A DNA stretch of 37,170 bases from Euryarchaeota archaeon UBA58 (GTDB lineage Archaea; Thermoplasmatota; Poseidoniia; Poseidoniales; Thalassarchaeaceae): the NCBI GenBank assembly GCA_002498525.1, contig DAHR01000006.1, positions 1 through 37,170 of the forward strand, in the 5' to 3' direction. Position numbers and translations under genes: made by a program. Positions 1 through 7,034 of this stretch are shown piece by piece. The notes beneath the pieces are model-generated. The model did not search any database. It had not been told where the DNA came from and saw only the letters and a list, made by a program, of their open reading frames with translations. How positions within the stretch are numbered: position 1 is the first letter of the stretch; every line of letters begins with the position of its first letter.

Positions 1-119
1 CCGACGTTCATTTTATCTCGCGCTTCCTCGGGAAGCAGCAATCCTGATTGCGTCTTCTCAGCGGCTTTCTCCAGTTCGATCAGCACCATAGATGCCAGTG
101 GTTCTATTCCTATTGTCAT
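1..119 (-). CDS. groES: GroES / Cpn10 co-chaperonin, N-terminal part (cut by window edge)
   Basis: Reading leftward from the ATG at 119, the 39 complete codons translate as a GroES N-terminus: MTIGIEPLASMVLIEL, then EKTQSGLLLPEEAR. This matches the family pattern of an initial 'I.PL.dRVL' strand and the conserved 'EKT.SGi.LP..A' segment that precedes the mobile loop. The rest of the gene, including the mobile loop and the barrel, lies outside the window. GroES caps the group I chaperonin GroEL in the cytoplasm during ATP-dependent folding. Archaea normally use the GroES-independent thermosome, so a bacterial-type co-chaperonin implies an acquired group I system, known from Methanosarcina and a few others. 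A strong ribosome binding site lies 5 nt upstream. groEL would be expected just beyond the left edge. Confidence 0.85.
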   Translation of the reverse strand, partial: MTIGIEPLASMVLIELEKAAEKTQSGLLLPEEARDKMNV

Positions 120-124
120 TGCTT

Positions 125-132
125 ATCACCTC
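125..132 (-). promoter_or_regulatory. Shine-Dalgarno of groES
   Basis: On the minus strand the octamer GAGGTGAT lies 5 nt before the groES ATG. It is complementary to the 3' end of 16S rRNA. The same GGTGA core recurs before several other genes here (14977, 24824, 30143, 35077). Confidence 0.75.
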
Positions 133-202
133 ATATTCTCATGTTAAATCAAGTTGGCAATCCAAGCCCACTAGTTAACCGGAGGTTGCCTAGTACAACC
201 TG

Positions 203-210
203 TATATAAA
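203..210 (+). promoter_or_regulatory. Archaeal TATA box
   Basis: TATATAAA is a near-perfect archaeal TATA element. Its centre is about 20-25 nt from the TTG codon at 226, which fits leaderless or nearly leaderless transcription of the small gene to the right. The sequence is nearly palindromic, so it could also serve groES on the other strand, giving that gene a leader of roughly 60 nt. Direction cannot be decided from sequence alone. Confidence 0.5.
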
Positions 211-225
211 GCGGAGCATTATGCT

Positions 226-462
226 TTGGAGATAGATGGAGCCTCGGGCTACGGGACGACTGAAAAAGAAGGATTAGTGGTAGTTACAACTAGGGGAGAT
301 ATACCTCTAGACACCGAAGAGAAGTTTGATGTTGTGACAATCGAATTCTCACCGATGGGCAATATCACACTATCATGCGAGAATGAAGTTCCTAGGAACC
401 TCAGTGTAAGATTCCATAGATGGGAGGGGTTTCAGTGGGCCATTTCAGAGGGTACTCTATGA
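226..462 (+). CDS. Small protein of unknown function (78 aa)
   Basis: No family recognised. The reading frame opens with TTG at 226, about 20 nt after a TATA box, and ends at 462, only 8 nt before the stop of the convergent gene, so it fills the gap neatly. The product looks like a small beta-rich domain, with alternating hydrophobic stretches around GLVVVTT, KFDVVTIEF and GNITLSCENEV. There is no signal peptide or membrane helix. An ATG at 221 is followed almost at once by a stop in its own frame, so TTG is the only credible start near the promoter. Support comes from position, promoter and composition, not homology. The gene could be spurious. Confidence 0.4.
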   Translation: MEIDGASGYGTTEKEGLVVVTTRGDIPLDTEEKFDVVTIEFSPMGNITLSCENEVPRNLSVRFHRWEGFQWAISEGTL

Positions 463-470
463 GTCGAGAT

Positions 471-1181
471 TCAATTGTTCGGTTTGACTTTACCACAATT
501 TCGGCCGATGCGGTAAGACGTGGTCTTCGGCCGCCAGAAGATTGCTGTGACCAGCCCAAGAACCACACCACCCATGATGAGCCCCGGCCAACCAGTCTTG
601 AGATACTCTTGGCTGGCGTTGAAGTAAGCCCATGCGAATGATGGAATGATACCAGCGAGGAGGATTATCGTGACCTCTTCGCGAATGAGTTTAGCCGTGT
701 CGCGAGCCAGCGGTAGGCGAGCCGCGTCGGCTGAGAATTCGACATTCTCGTTGCGGCGCACCAGCCTTGAGTAACCCGGTTCTTGAGAGTTCTGAGAATT
801 CTGGTGAGTCGAAGGGCGTCCAGCCTTCCATTGTTTGACGATGCCAAACACCCAGTCATCGACCAGCATCGGGCGGCCATCGAGGAACTTACCCCAATAA
901 TCACCTCCGAAACGGTCGGCCAGAAGTTCGATTCCATCACTTCCGGCAATCGCCCCCCTGTCCAGAGCCAGTTGCCATTCCGATTCTGATGCCAACTCGC
1001 AACCATCTTCCTCGAGCAGCTCGGCTGCTCGTCCGGCTTCGACAGGATTGCGGCTGATCTCGAAGCCATAGCCGATCTCGACCATGTGCCGCGGTCCAAT
1101 CCCGCCAAAAAGGATCGAGCGGTTCTGGCTGCCCAATTCCGTGCGTCCGGGCTCGACCTGAACCCACTCGGCCACGGTCAT
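471..1181 (-). CDS. Membrane protein with degenerate FGE/sulfatase-modifying-factor-like segment
   Basis: I start at the ATG at 1181 because it forms an ATGA overlap with the stop of the upstream ABC transporter gene (stop 1178-1180), implying translational coupling. An upstream in-frame start at 1217 would overlap by 40 nt. The product is 236 aa. The first half carries an FGE-type fragment, CELASESEWQLALDRG, resembling the family's 'RLPTEAEWE.AARGG' motif, but the rest of the FGE fold is short and I see no catalytic Cys pair. Two hydrophobic helices close to the C-terminus (around VTIILLAGIIPSFAW and LIMGGVVLGLVTAIFW) anchor it in the membrane, followed by a basic tail. Formylglycine-generating activity is unlikely. 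A role tied to the ABC exporter is suggested only by the overlap. Confidence 0.7.
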   Translation of the reverse strand: MTVAEWVQVEPGRTELGSQNRSILFGGIGPRHMVEIGYGFEISRNPVEAGRAAELLEEDGCELASESEWQLALDRGAIAGSDGIELLADRFGGDYWGKFLDGRPMLVDDWVFGIVKQWKAGRPSTHQNSQNSQEPGYSRLVRRNENVEFSADAARLPLARDTAKLIREEVTIILLAGIIPSFAWAYFNASQEYLKTGWPGLIMGGVVLGLVTAIFWRPKTTSYRIGRNCGKVKPNN

Positions 1182-3058
1182 TCCCCGCCATCTAATTGGC
1201 CGGTCTGAATCGACCACTGGGAGGAGTAGACGCTGTCATTCGCCACCAATTCATTGTGAGTTCCACGCTCCACTATCGCCCCATCAACCAGCGAGATGAT
1301 CTCATCGGCATTGCGGATCGTCGAGAGCCTGTGCGCCACGGCGATGGTGATTCGCTTCTTGCCGTTGGAGCCGTTGCCACCTCCGAAGAGCGACTGCTGG
1401 ATCCGCTTCTCAGTCTCGGCATCGAGCGCAGCCGACGCCTCATCGAGAATCAGCACGTCTGGGTCCATCAGCAGTGCCCGAGCCAGACTGATGCGAGCCC
1501 GCTGACCACCCGAGAGACGAACCCCCCGGTCGCCGACCATCGTCTGCATGCCCTCGGGCATGTCGTCGACGAATTCCATTGCTCCAGCGGTCTTCAGCGC
1601 GACTTCGACATCGGCATCACTGGCGTCGCGCGCGTAAGCGATGTTGTCCCGAACGGTTCCGAAGAAGAGGAAAGGATCCTGACTGACGAATCCAACCCGC
1701 GAGCGAACCGATGCGATGGTGAAATCGTTGATGTCACGGCCGTTGATCAGAACTGCTCCCGCCTGCGGCTCGTAGAATCTCTCGAGCAGTTTCAGAATCG
1801 TCGACTTACCCGCACCTGTGTGCCCCATTATCCCGAGGAAATCACCGGACTGCGCCCCGAAGTTGACATTGTTCAAGACATTCACCTCGGTTCCCGGATA
1901 GGCGAATGTGACGCCATCGAAGGAAACCGATGCGATGGTTTCGGTGAGGTCCTGAGCATCGGGGGCATCGACTATCGATGGCTCGAGGTCGACGAGCGCG
2001 AAGACGCGTCTCGCAGCGGCCTCGCCCTTCTGCAACTGGTTGAGCAACATGCCGAGGATGAACATCGGCATGGTCATCCTCGTCGAGATCAACAGGAAGG
2101 TGACGAACTGGCCGACTGTGATGTCACCTGAGGCCATCAAGTAGCCTCCGGCCGAAACCAGCAATCCGAAAGAGAGGCCCGCCACGACATAGATTCCAGG
2201 GATGAATCGGTTGCGAACACTCGACGCTGAAATCGCTTGATCTCGGTATTCGGCACTCTCGCGGGTGACGCGAGAGTGCTCGTAAGCAGTCGCGTTGTAA
2301 GCCTGAACGACGGTGATCCCCGAGAGCACGTTCTCCAGAATCGCGACGATTTCTCCAGTGCTTTCTCTCTGCTTCTTGTACTTGCGTTGGACGCGGGTGG
2401 AGAACCAGACCACCATGGGAAGAATGAGGATGAGTGGGGTGAAGAGAATCGCTGCGAGTTTCCACGACATCCACATCATTATCGCGAAGGATGCCGTGAA
2501 GGTGATAATGATTCGAATTATGCTTGTGCTGGCGTCTGAAACGATGTCCTCCAACTGCGCTACATCCGCCGACAGAACCGACATCAGATTTCCTGATTGA
2601 CGGGTCTCGAAATATGATGCTTCCATCGCCATCAGGCTTGCAGTTGCTTCCATTCTGATGTCGTGCTGAACCTTGTAGGCTGTCGATTGCCAGAGGTATT
2701 CGCTGATTCCTTGAGCCACTGCGAGACAGGCGAATGAGACAAGGATCAGAAGTCCGAAGCCGACTTCGACTGAAGGAAGAATATCCGCCCTCATCAGGGC
2801 TTCGACGCGCGCGTCGGTGAAGACCCGACCATCAGATGCATAGTAGTCTGCCGCCATACCGATGGCGATGAATGGTATGAGATCGAAAGCTCGCGCGATG
2901 GCATTAGCAACGATGCCGCCGACAGCGCGCTGCCAATATTGCTTGATGTACGGTATAACTCGCCAAATCTGCTTGCCGACAATCTGTTTTTCGTCCGCCA
3001 GATCGGAAGAATCCTTGGCGATTCCTTGATTCGCGCCGGGCCTTGAATTGGACATCAT
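1178..3058 (-). CDS. ABC exporter, fused membrane and ATPase domains (MsbA/LmrA type)
   Basis: The 626-aa half-transporter begins at ATG 3058, 6 nt after AAGGAG; the TTG just upstream (3061) is less likely. Residues about 40-345 form the six-helix type IV exporter membrane domain. The nucleotide-binding domain follows with Walker A GHTGAGKS (about 412-419), Q-loop Gln near 460, signature LSGGQRARISLARAL (from about 515), Walker B VLILDEAS and the switch His in VAHRLSTI. All catalytic residues look intact. It would work as a homodimer exporting a lipid, peptide or drug-like substrate; the substrate cannot be told. The next gene leftward overlaps it by ATGA. Confidence 0.93.
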   Translation of the reverse strand: MMSNSRPGANQGIAKDSSDLADEKQIVGKQIWRVIPYIKQYWQRAVGGIVANAIARAFDLIPFIAIGMAADYYASDGRVFTDARVEALMRADILPSVEVGFGLLILVSFACLAVAQGISEYLWQSTAYKVQHDIRMEATASLMAMEASYFETRQSGNLMSVLSADVAQLEDIVSDASTSIIRIIITFTASFAIMMWMSWKLAAILFTPLILILPMVVWFSTRVQRKYKKQRESTGEIVAILENVLSGITVVQAYNATAYEHSRVTRESAEYRDQAISASSVRNRFIPGIYVVAGLSFGLLVSAGGYLMASGDITVGQFVTFLLISTRMTMPMFILGMLLNQLQKGEAAARRVFALVDLEPSIVDAPDAQDLTETIASVSFDGVTFAYPGTEVNVLNNVNFGAQSGDFLGIMGHTGAGKSTILKLLERFYEPQAGAVLINGRDINDFTIASVRSRVGFVSQDPFLFFGTVRDNIAYARDASDADVEVALKTAGAMEFVDDMPEGMQTMVGDRGVRLSGGQRARISLARALLMDPDVLILDEASAALDAETEKRIQQSLFGGGNGSNGKKRITIAVAHRLSTIRNADEIISLVDGAIVERGTHNELVANDSVYSSQWSIQTGQLDGGE

Positions 3059-3112
3059 CAACGGCTCCTTCTGCCAATGCCCTTTGAAGCCTTCACCTGC
3101 GAGGTGTGGGGG

Positions 3113-3143
3113 AACGAGGAGGGGTAGGCCGCCCCTCCTCGTT
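3113..3143. repeat. Perfect 12-bp inverted repeat (strong hairpin)
   Basis: AACGAGGAGGGG and CCCCTCCTCGTT are exact reverse complements separated by 7 nt. A second small dyad (CACCT GCG AGGTG, 3095-3107) lies beside it. The pair sits between the ABC transporter start and the 3' end of the leftward tRNA-Gly gene. There is no T-run after the stem on either strand, so it is not a classical intrinsic terminator. It could process or terminate the tRNA transcript, act in the 5' leader of the ABC mRNA, or belong to a small RNA. Confidence 0.6.
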
Positions 3144-3267
3144 CAGCGCCCTCGCATCCAGTCGATCAATGGCTGGCTCCAGCCGCGCGTAAGCAGTTGT
3201 GCATCGGATTGGCATGTCTGAACATAAGGCGAACGCACCATCCTCTAACATCGCTTCAAATCGAGGA

Positions 3268-3341
3268 TGGTGCGCTCGCCGGGATTTGAACCCGGGCTAA
3301 GAGGTTGGAAACCTCTTGTGCTACCCCTACACCACGAACGC
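3268..3341 (-). tRNA. tRNA-Gly (anticodon UCC), CCA encoded
   Basis: The minus strand folds as a full cloverleaf: acceptor GCGTTCG / CGAGCGC, D stem GTG/CAC, anticodon stem AGAGG/CCTCT with loop TTTCCAA (anticodon TCC), T stem CCGGG/CCCGG with loop TTCAAAT, discriminator A. The mature body is 3271-3341 (71 nt), and the next three bases, 3268-3270, encode CCA. No intron. It reads GGA and probably GGG glycine codons. Confidence 0.95.
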
Positions 3342-3412
3342 GCGACCCGCTCGACCAAAGACTCAGATATGACCGATTCGGTGCTTGCTCGAGTGCTGTT
3401 CTCGCTTGGAAG

Positions 3413-3652
3413 TTGAAAAGGTGGAGTCGAGTCGCCTTGCCTGTGTTGTGGCGTCAGCGATTCGGCATCGTGATGATGTTCCTCTTCCTGCCAATCAACG
3501 GCCCGATGTTGAGAATGACCTTTGAAGTTCTCGGCCATCCTCTGCCCTGGCCTGATTGGCAGGTTTTCATCGGTTGTCTGACGCTCTTCGTTCTCGGTGG
3601 AATCTTCACTTTCACTCCGAAGCTGCGCTCCCTCTCTGCGAAATCAAATTAG
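3413..3652 (+). CDS. Small two-helix membrane protein
   Basis: No family recognised. The open frame reaches back across the antisense of tRNA-Gly, so the true start must be downstream. TTG 3413, after a weak GGAAG, is my provisional choice; GTG or ATG codons before 3480 are alternatives. The protein is about 79 aa with two hydrophobic helices (FGIVMMFLFLPINGPML and WQVFIGCLTLFVLGGIF) and a short polar tail. Its stop overlaps the convergent gene's stop by 4 nt. Compact position and clear membrane character support a real gene; the start is uncertain. Confidence 0.55.
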   Translation: MKRWSRVALPVLWRQRFGIVMMFLFLPINGPMLRMTFEVLGHPLPWPDWQVFIGCLTLFVLGGIFTFTPKLRSLSAKSN

Positions 3653-4566
3653 AACTCAACACCGTAAAGCTCGCTGGGCCAGCGTGAATGGATGTTCAGC
3701 ATCAATTCCTCGACCTCACTCACCTCCATGCCGTAACCGCCTTCATTTTCGGGTTTGAGAAGCGCTCTGCAGAGTTCGTTGGTGCGCTTCGGGATTGTTT
3801 TGGGACCGAGAACCGCGCCGGGTCGGCGTGGATCATCGAGGTAATCCGTCTCCATCCCCCAATATGCGCCAGCACTTGCGTGGCTGGCGCAAAGCGCTTG
3901 GACGCTGCCACTACCGACGCTGACCGTGCAGGCGAGTCCGTGGGTGAAGTCTCCTGAGACGTTGGCGGGGGCGTAGTGGCGGATGGTTCTGGACAATGGG
4001 AGGTTTGCTTTCGTTGCGAGTTCGGCGAGTTCGGCATAAGTCGCATCGCCGTTGTCCTCGACGTGTAATTGGATCGATGTGCCTGCGCCTGCTGCGGACT
4101 GCATGATCTCTAGAAGCATCTCATTCGCCGCACTCCAAGCCTCCTCGGAGACGGGATAGTGCGGGCGCCCGACCTCTCCCAGACAGTGAGCAGTACCCTC
4201 TTCGATGTGTTCGAGGGCGAGGTCGACAGCCTCGAGGTGAAGTTCGGTTGAACGCGCCAGGCCGAGGCTCTCCATCTGGTGATGCCAAGCGACGGGGTGT
4301 GGACCCAGTACGACTCCGACGGTGATTCCGTAAGCTTGTTTAACGTCTTCTGCCATTGCCAGAGTTTCTGCATAAACCTGCTCGTAACCGGCTCTGTCGG
4401 TCGGGAGGTCAGAACTGAAACCGGGTTTGTGAACCAGCATCAGCCCCGTGCCACCGCAACGAGTGAATTCGTCGACCGCGGCGAGGAATCGATTGCCGCG
4501 GTCGAGGTGGATGTGCTGGTCGGTGATTGGTCCATGCCAGAGTCCGTCGACCAGCAGATCGCTCAT
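3649..4566 (-). CDS. TatD-related metal-dependent hydrolase (COG1099 type)
   Basis: This 305-aa TIM-barrel amidohydrolase-superfamily protein carries the N-terminal metal motif TDQHIHLD (His18, His20), a GEVGRPHYP segment with the bridging acidic residue, QLHVED with a further His, and the late METDYLDDPRRPG segment. These are the landmarks of the archaeal TatD-like group COG1099. TatD relatives are 3'-5' exonucleases or phosphodiesterases; the physiological substrate of COG1099 members is not established. The ATG overlaps the stop of the TBP-like gene (ATGA, 4563-4566), so the two are co-translated. Confidence 0.85.
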   Translation of the reverse strand: MSDLLVDGLWHGPITDQHIHLDRGNRFLAAVDEFTRCGGTGLMLVHKPGFSSDLPTDRAGYEQVYAETLAMAEDVKQAYGITVGVVLGPHPVAWHHQMESLGLARSTELHLEAVDLALEHIEEGTAHCLGEVGRPHYPVSEEAWSAANEMLLEIMQSAAGAGTSIQLHVEDNGDATYAELAELATKANLPLSRTIRHYAPANVSGDFTHGLACTVSVGSGSVQALCASHASAGAYWGMETDYLDDPRRPGAVLGPKTIPKRTNELCRALLKPENEGGYGMEVSEVEELMLNIHSRWPSELYGVEF

Positions 4567-5093
4567 GCCAACGCGCCTTCCTCGTCGAGTTGGGCAGCCC
4601 AGTGTCGAATGGCCATCTCGGCGACTCTCTTCGAAGACAATCCCAACACGACTCCGTGGCCATTGTTGAAAACCAGAATGTTCGCTTTATGCCGCTTCGC
4701 ATCGATTCGCAGACAGCCGACCCGCTCGTCGAGGCTGACGTCTGCGAAGCGGCTTGCAGCAAGATCCAGCATGACCGCTCGACCCAAGGAGAAACTGATC
4801 AGCATGTCTCCGGCTTCTGAGCGTAGTCCATCATCGGACATGCCGAGGCTCAGCAGCAGTTCCTCGATCGCCAAGCGGGCGACTTCGTGGCGCGCGATAC
4901 CGTGAACCAGAACACTGCCAGATTCCTCAATCACAAAAGTCGCTCGCGGTTCTTGGTGACTGATCACAACCCAGACGCCGGATTTGATGCCCTTCGCGAG
5001 ACGAACGGCTTCGTCGTGAATTATCGGTTTTCCCGGGATGAAACGAAAGGTCTGAGTCTCGACTTGAATGCGGATTCGACTGCCCTCATCCAT
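4563..5093 (-). CDS. Divergent TATA-binding-protein-fold protein
   Basis: The 176-aa protein has the length and two-repeat layout of archaeal TBP. Repeat 1 shows EPRATFVIEESGSVLVHG followed by a helix (residues about 49-82), mirroring TBP 'EP.AT.LIF.SGK.V.TG'. Repeat 2 (about 132-168) shows KANILVFNNGHGVVLG followed by a helix. Conserved DNA-contacting features are eroded: the 'FPGL' segment is replaced by SGVWVV, and the 'LIF' Phe of repeat 1 is Glu. It is therefore more likely a TBP paralogue with altered or lost TATA binding than the cell's housekeeping TBP. It lies 5 nt after the upstream gene and overlaps the TatD-like gene by ATGA. Moderately sure of the fold, unsure of function. Confidence 0.7.
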   Translation of the reverse strand: MDEGSRIRIQVETQTFRFIPGKPIIHDEAVRLAKGIKSGVWVVISHQEPRATFVIEESGSVLVHGIARHEVARLAIEELLLSLGMSDDGLRSEAGDMLISFSLGRAVMLDLAASRFADVSLDERVGCLRIDAKRHKANILVFNNGHGVVLGLSSKRVAEMAIRHWAAQLDEEGALA

Positions 5094-5098
5094 TCATC

Positions 5099-5998
5099 TC
5101 ACTCCTTGCCAAACGCATCCAGCGCCTCGACTGATTCGGCATCCGGCCAAGCGCCGAGGGAAGCCACGAGGCCACCCATCCGTGCTTGATGGACTGGAAC
5201 CAGCAGTACTGGTCCTCGTGTGTCCGAGTCATCAACCCTGCCCTCGACCGAATTCACAGAGGAATCGCCAAGATTCGGCCAAGCGCCACGCATATTCGCT
5301 AAAGCACCTCGCATTCGTGCCGCCATCCTCTGATCTCTCTCCGTGATGAGTTCCGGAGTCAAGCCGCTGCATTCCTCCGCCCACCAAGCCGCAGCGCTTG
5401 CCGATGCGGCTCCCAATTCAGCGTTGACGCCTCTGGCTTGAGCGACCCAATCCGTAGCCTCTGAGCGTATTCGCTTCCAACGCCGGCCGACGGTGATTCT
5501 TGAGAGTAGTGTGCCGAAATTTACCTGCGCGTCGGCAGACCGCTCGAGCCAGCCCAACCATGATTCGTCCTCCATCTGAGGTTCCAAAGCGTAGATTGGC
5601 AATCCGCCGCGGGCGTTGCGCGCGTGGTGCAGAAGCCTCATCGGTTCGGGGTCGGGAATCGCCGGCCCACTCACTTCGAGGGCGTCGAGGTCATCGAGCA
5701 GGCGGCCGAGAATCGTTCCCGAGGCCAAGGCTGCGTCGATGTGAATGCCGGGGCTGGCGAGATCCTCCCGCTCCTCTTCGGGCCAATATGCGACCTCGTC
5801 GGCCGAAGCGAGCAGGCCGAGGCAGTCCCAGTGCTCGCGCGTCCTCAACTCACTGGGCATGCGCAGACACGGAATGTGCGGCCAGAGCAGGATTCGTCCG
5901 CCTTTCGGATCGTCGAAACCGACGACATCCCAGGTCAATCGGACCTCATCCATGTAAGTGCGAGCCGTATTCTGTGCTTGAGAGCGACGGTTCGACAT
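5099..5998 (-). CDS. Conserved-looking protein of unknown function, possible distant TraB relative
   Basis: First gene of a leftward unit with the TBP-like and TatD-like genes (5-nt spacing to the next). I use ATG 5998 (299 aa). TTG 6034 and ATG 5953 are alternatives and none has a clear ribosome binding site. The soluble product has no membrane helix. Its C-terminal half (ITERDQRMAARMR, then VLLVPVHQARMGGL) recalls the TraB/GumN pattern of a RDR..A..L helix followed by a 'VV.vvGagH..G' strand, but the N-terminal TraB 'GT.H' signature is not evident. The TraB link is a weak suggestion. Confidence 0.65.
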   Translation of the reverse strand: MSNRRSQAQNTARTYMDEVRLTWDVVGFDDPKGGRILLWPHIPCLRMPSELRTREHWDCLGLLASADEVAYWPEEEREDLASPGIHIDAALASGTILGRLLDDLDALEVSGPAIPDPEPMRLLHHARNARGGLPIYALEPQMEDESWLGWLERSADAQVNFGTLLSRITVGRRWKRIRSEATDWVAQARGVNAELGAASASAAAWWAEECSGLTPELITERDQRMAARMRGALANMRGAWPNLGDSSVNSVEGRVDDSDTRGPVLLVPVHQARMGGLVASLGAWPDAESVEALDAFGKE

Positions 5999-6066
5999 CA
6001 GCGATTCGGGGCAACTTCGCGCGGTTGGATTCAAGGAGGGGGGACGCGCTGCGCTGAGCGAGCAAG

Positions 6067-6516
6067 ATGTCTGAACCGCCTTCTTCCAACCCCGTCGTGC
6101 TTCTCAATGAGGTTTTTCCAGGCGATACGAATGCTCTCGACACGCTGTTCGGCGGCCGACTGATGGCGATTATGGACACGGCCGCCGGTATGGCTGCCAG
6201 CCAGTATGCTCACAATGTCTTCGTGACCGTCTCGGTCGACTCCCTGAAATTCAAGAAACCGGCCTACCAAGGCGATGTCATCCGCACCAAGGCGCGAGTC
6301 GTCTGGACCTCGCCCCACACTGTCGGAGTCCTCGTCCGATCGTGTAGGATGACCCGCGCTGACTGGGATCCAGAGGAGATCTGCTCGGGATATTTCTTCA
6401 TGGTCGCTGTCGACGATGAAATGAAGCCGACGAAGGTGCCTCAACTCAGCCCATCGAATGATGAAGAGCAGGAACTCTGGGATGCAGCGCAGCAGGCTCG
6501 CGATGCGATGCGCTGA
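6067..6516 (+). CDS. Acyl-CoA thioesterase, hotdog fold (YciA/BFIT-like)
   Basis: The 149-aa protein has the hotdog pattern: NEVFPGDTNALDTLFGGRL, then a long central helix around MAIMDTAAGMAAS carrying the catalytic acid, then VSVDSLKFKKPAYQGD and a long beta-sheet. These features match the YciA / acyl-CoA thioester hydrolase group, which hydrolyses acyl-CoA to free acid and CoA in the cytoplasm as hexamers. The in-frame stop at 6055-6057 fixes the ATG at 6067 as the first start. It is divergent from the unit to its left. The fatty-acyl/aromatic-CoA genes at 28-37 kb could supply substrates, but nothing local proves it. Confidence 0.87.
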   Translation: MSEPPSSNPVVLLNEVFPGDTNALDTLFGGRLMAIMDTAAGMAASQYAHNVFVTVSVDSLKFKKPAYQGDVIRTKARVVWTSPHTVGVLVRSCRMTRADWDPEEICSGYFFMVAVDDEMKPTKVPQLSPSNDEEQELWDAAQQARDAMR

Positions 6517-6549
6517 ACCAATCGGTTCAATCCACCGGCTGGCGAAGAA

Positions 6550-6954
6550 TCAGAAGATCCGAACAGTGAATGGATAGCGATAGAATTCACCACTCTTCAG
6601 GGATCGCTGAGCTTTGAACGACCAGAGCACCAGTAGAATCCAGTGAATAGGGAATGTCAGGAAGCCAATTAGAACGAACATCAAGGCACCGTGAATCAAG
6701 GCTGCGAAGAGGAATGAGACGTTCGCATTGAATGCCTCACGCATGTGATTGATGAGAAATTCATCGCGCGATTCTGCGAAGTGATTGTGGAAGAAGTACA
6801 GACTTGCAGGCAACAGAATCGAGATACCAAGACTGAACGGAATCAGAAACGCCGAGATGATATGCGCCGCCGCTCCGAAATCTCGTTGCTTCGCTGTCGA
6901 CGCGTCCAAGCCATGATCCAGAATGACCACCGTCGGTCTTGCCGTCGCCTCCAT
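6550..6954 (-). CDS. DUF4870 / Tic20-like membrane protein
   Basis: The 134-aa protein has three to four hydrophobic helices: one around AHIISAFLIPFSLGISILL, one around ANVSFLFAALIHGALMFVLIG, and one around FPIHWILLVLWSF. Between them, DEFLINHMREAFNANVSF corresponds to the DUF4870 'F..fHarQAlnf' helix. It ends GEFYRYPFTVRIF, very close to the family's 'G..yrYPl.irfi' tail. Function of DUF4870 proteins is unknown; they are small integral membrane proteins. The gene is convergent with the thioesterase. Confidence 0.8.
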   Translation of the reverse strand: MEATARPTVVILDHGLDASTAKQRDFGAAAHIISAFLIPFSLGISILLPASLYFFHNHFAESRDEFLINHMREAFNANVSFLFAALIHGALMFVLIGFLTFPIHWILLVLWSFKAQRSLKSGEFYRYPFTVRIF

Positions 6955-7034
6955 GAACAGCAGAACCCTTCGGTGACTTATGAATCCGACTTCGACACCG
7001 TTCTATTCAACAAGGGGGGGCGGGTCGCGCCGCC

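Noticed and set aside
1196..2131. Long open frame (311 codons) on the plus strand
   Set aside because: It lies wholly antisense to the ABC exporter, whose motifs are intact; no protein-like motif or start context.
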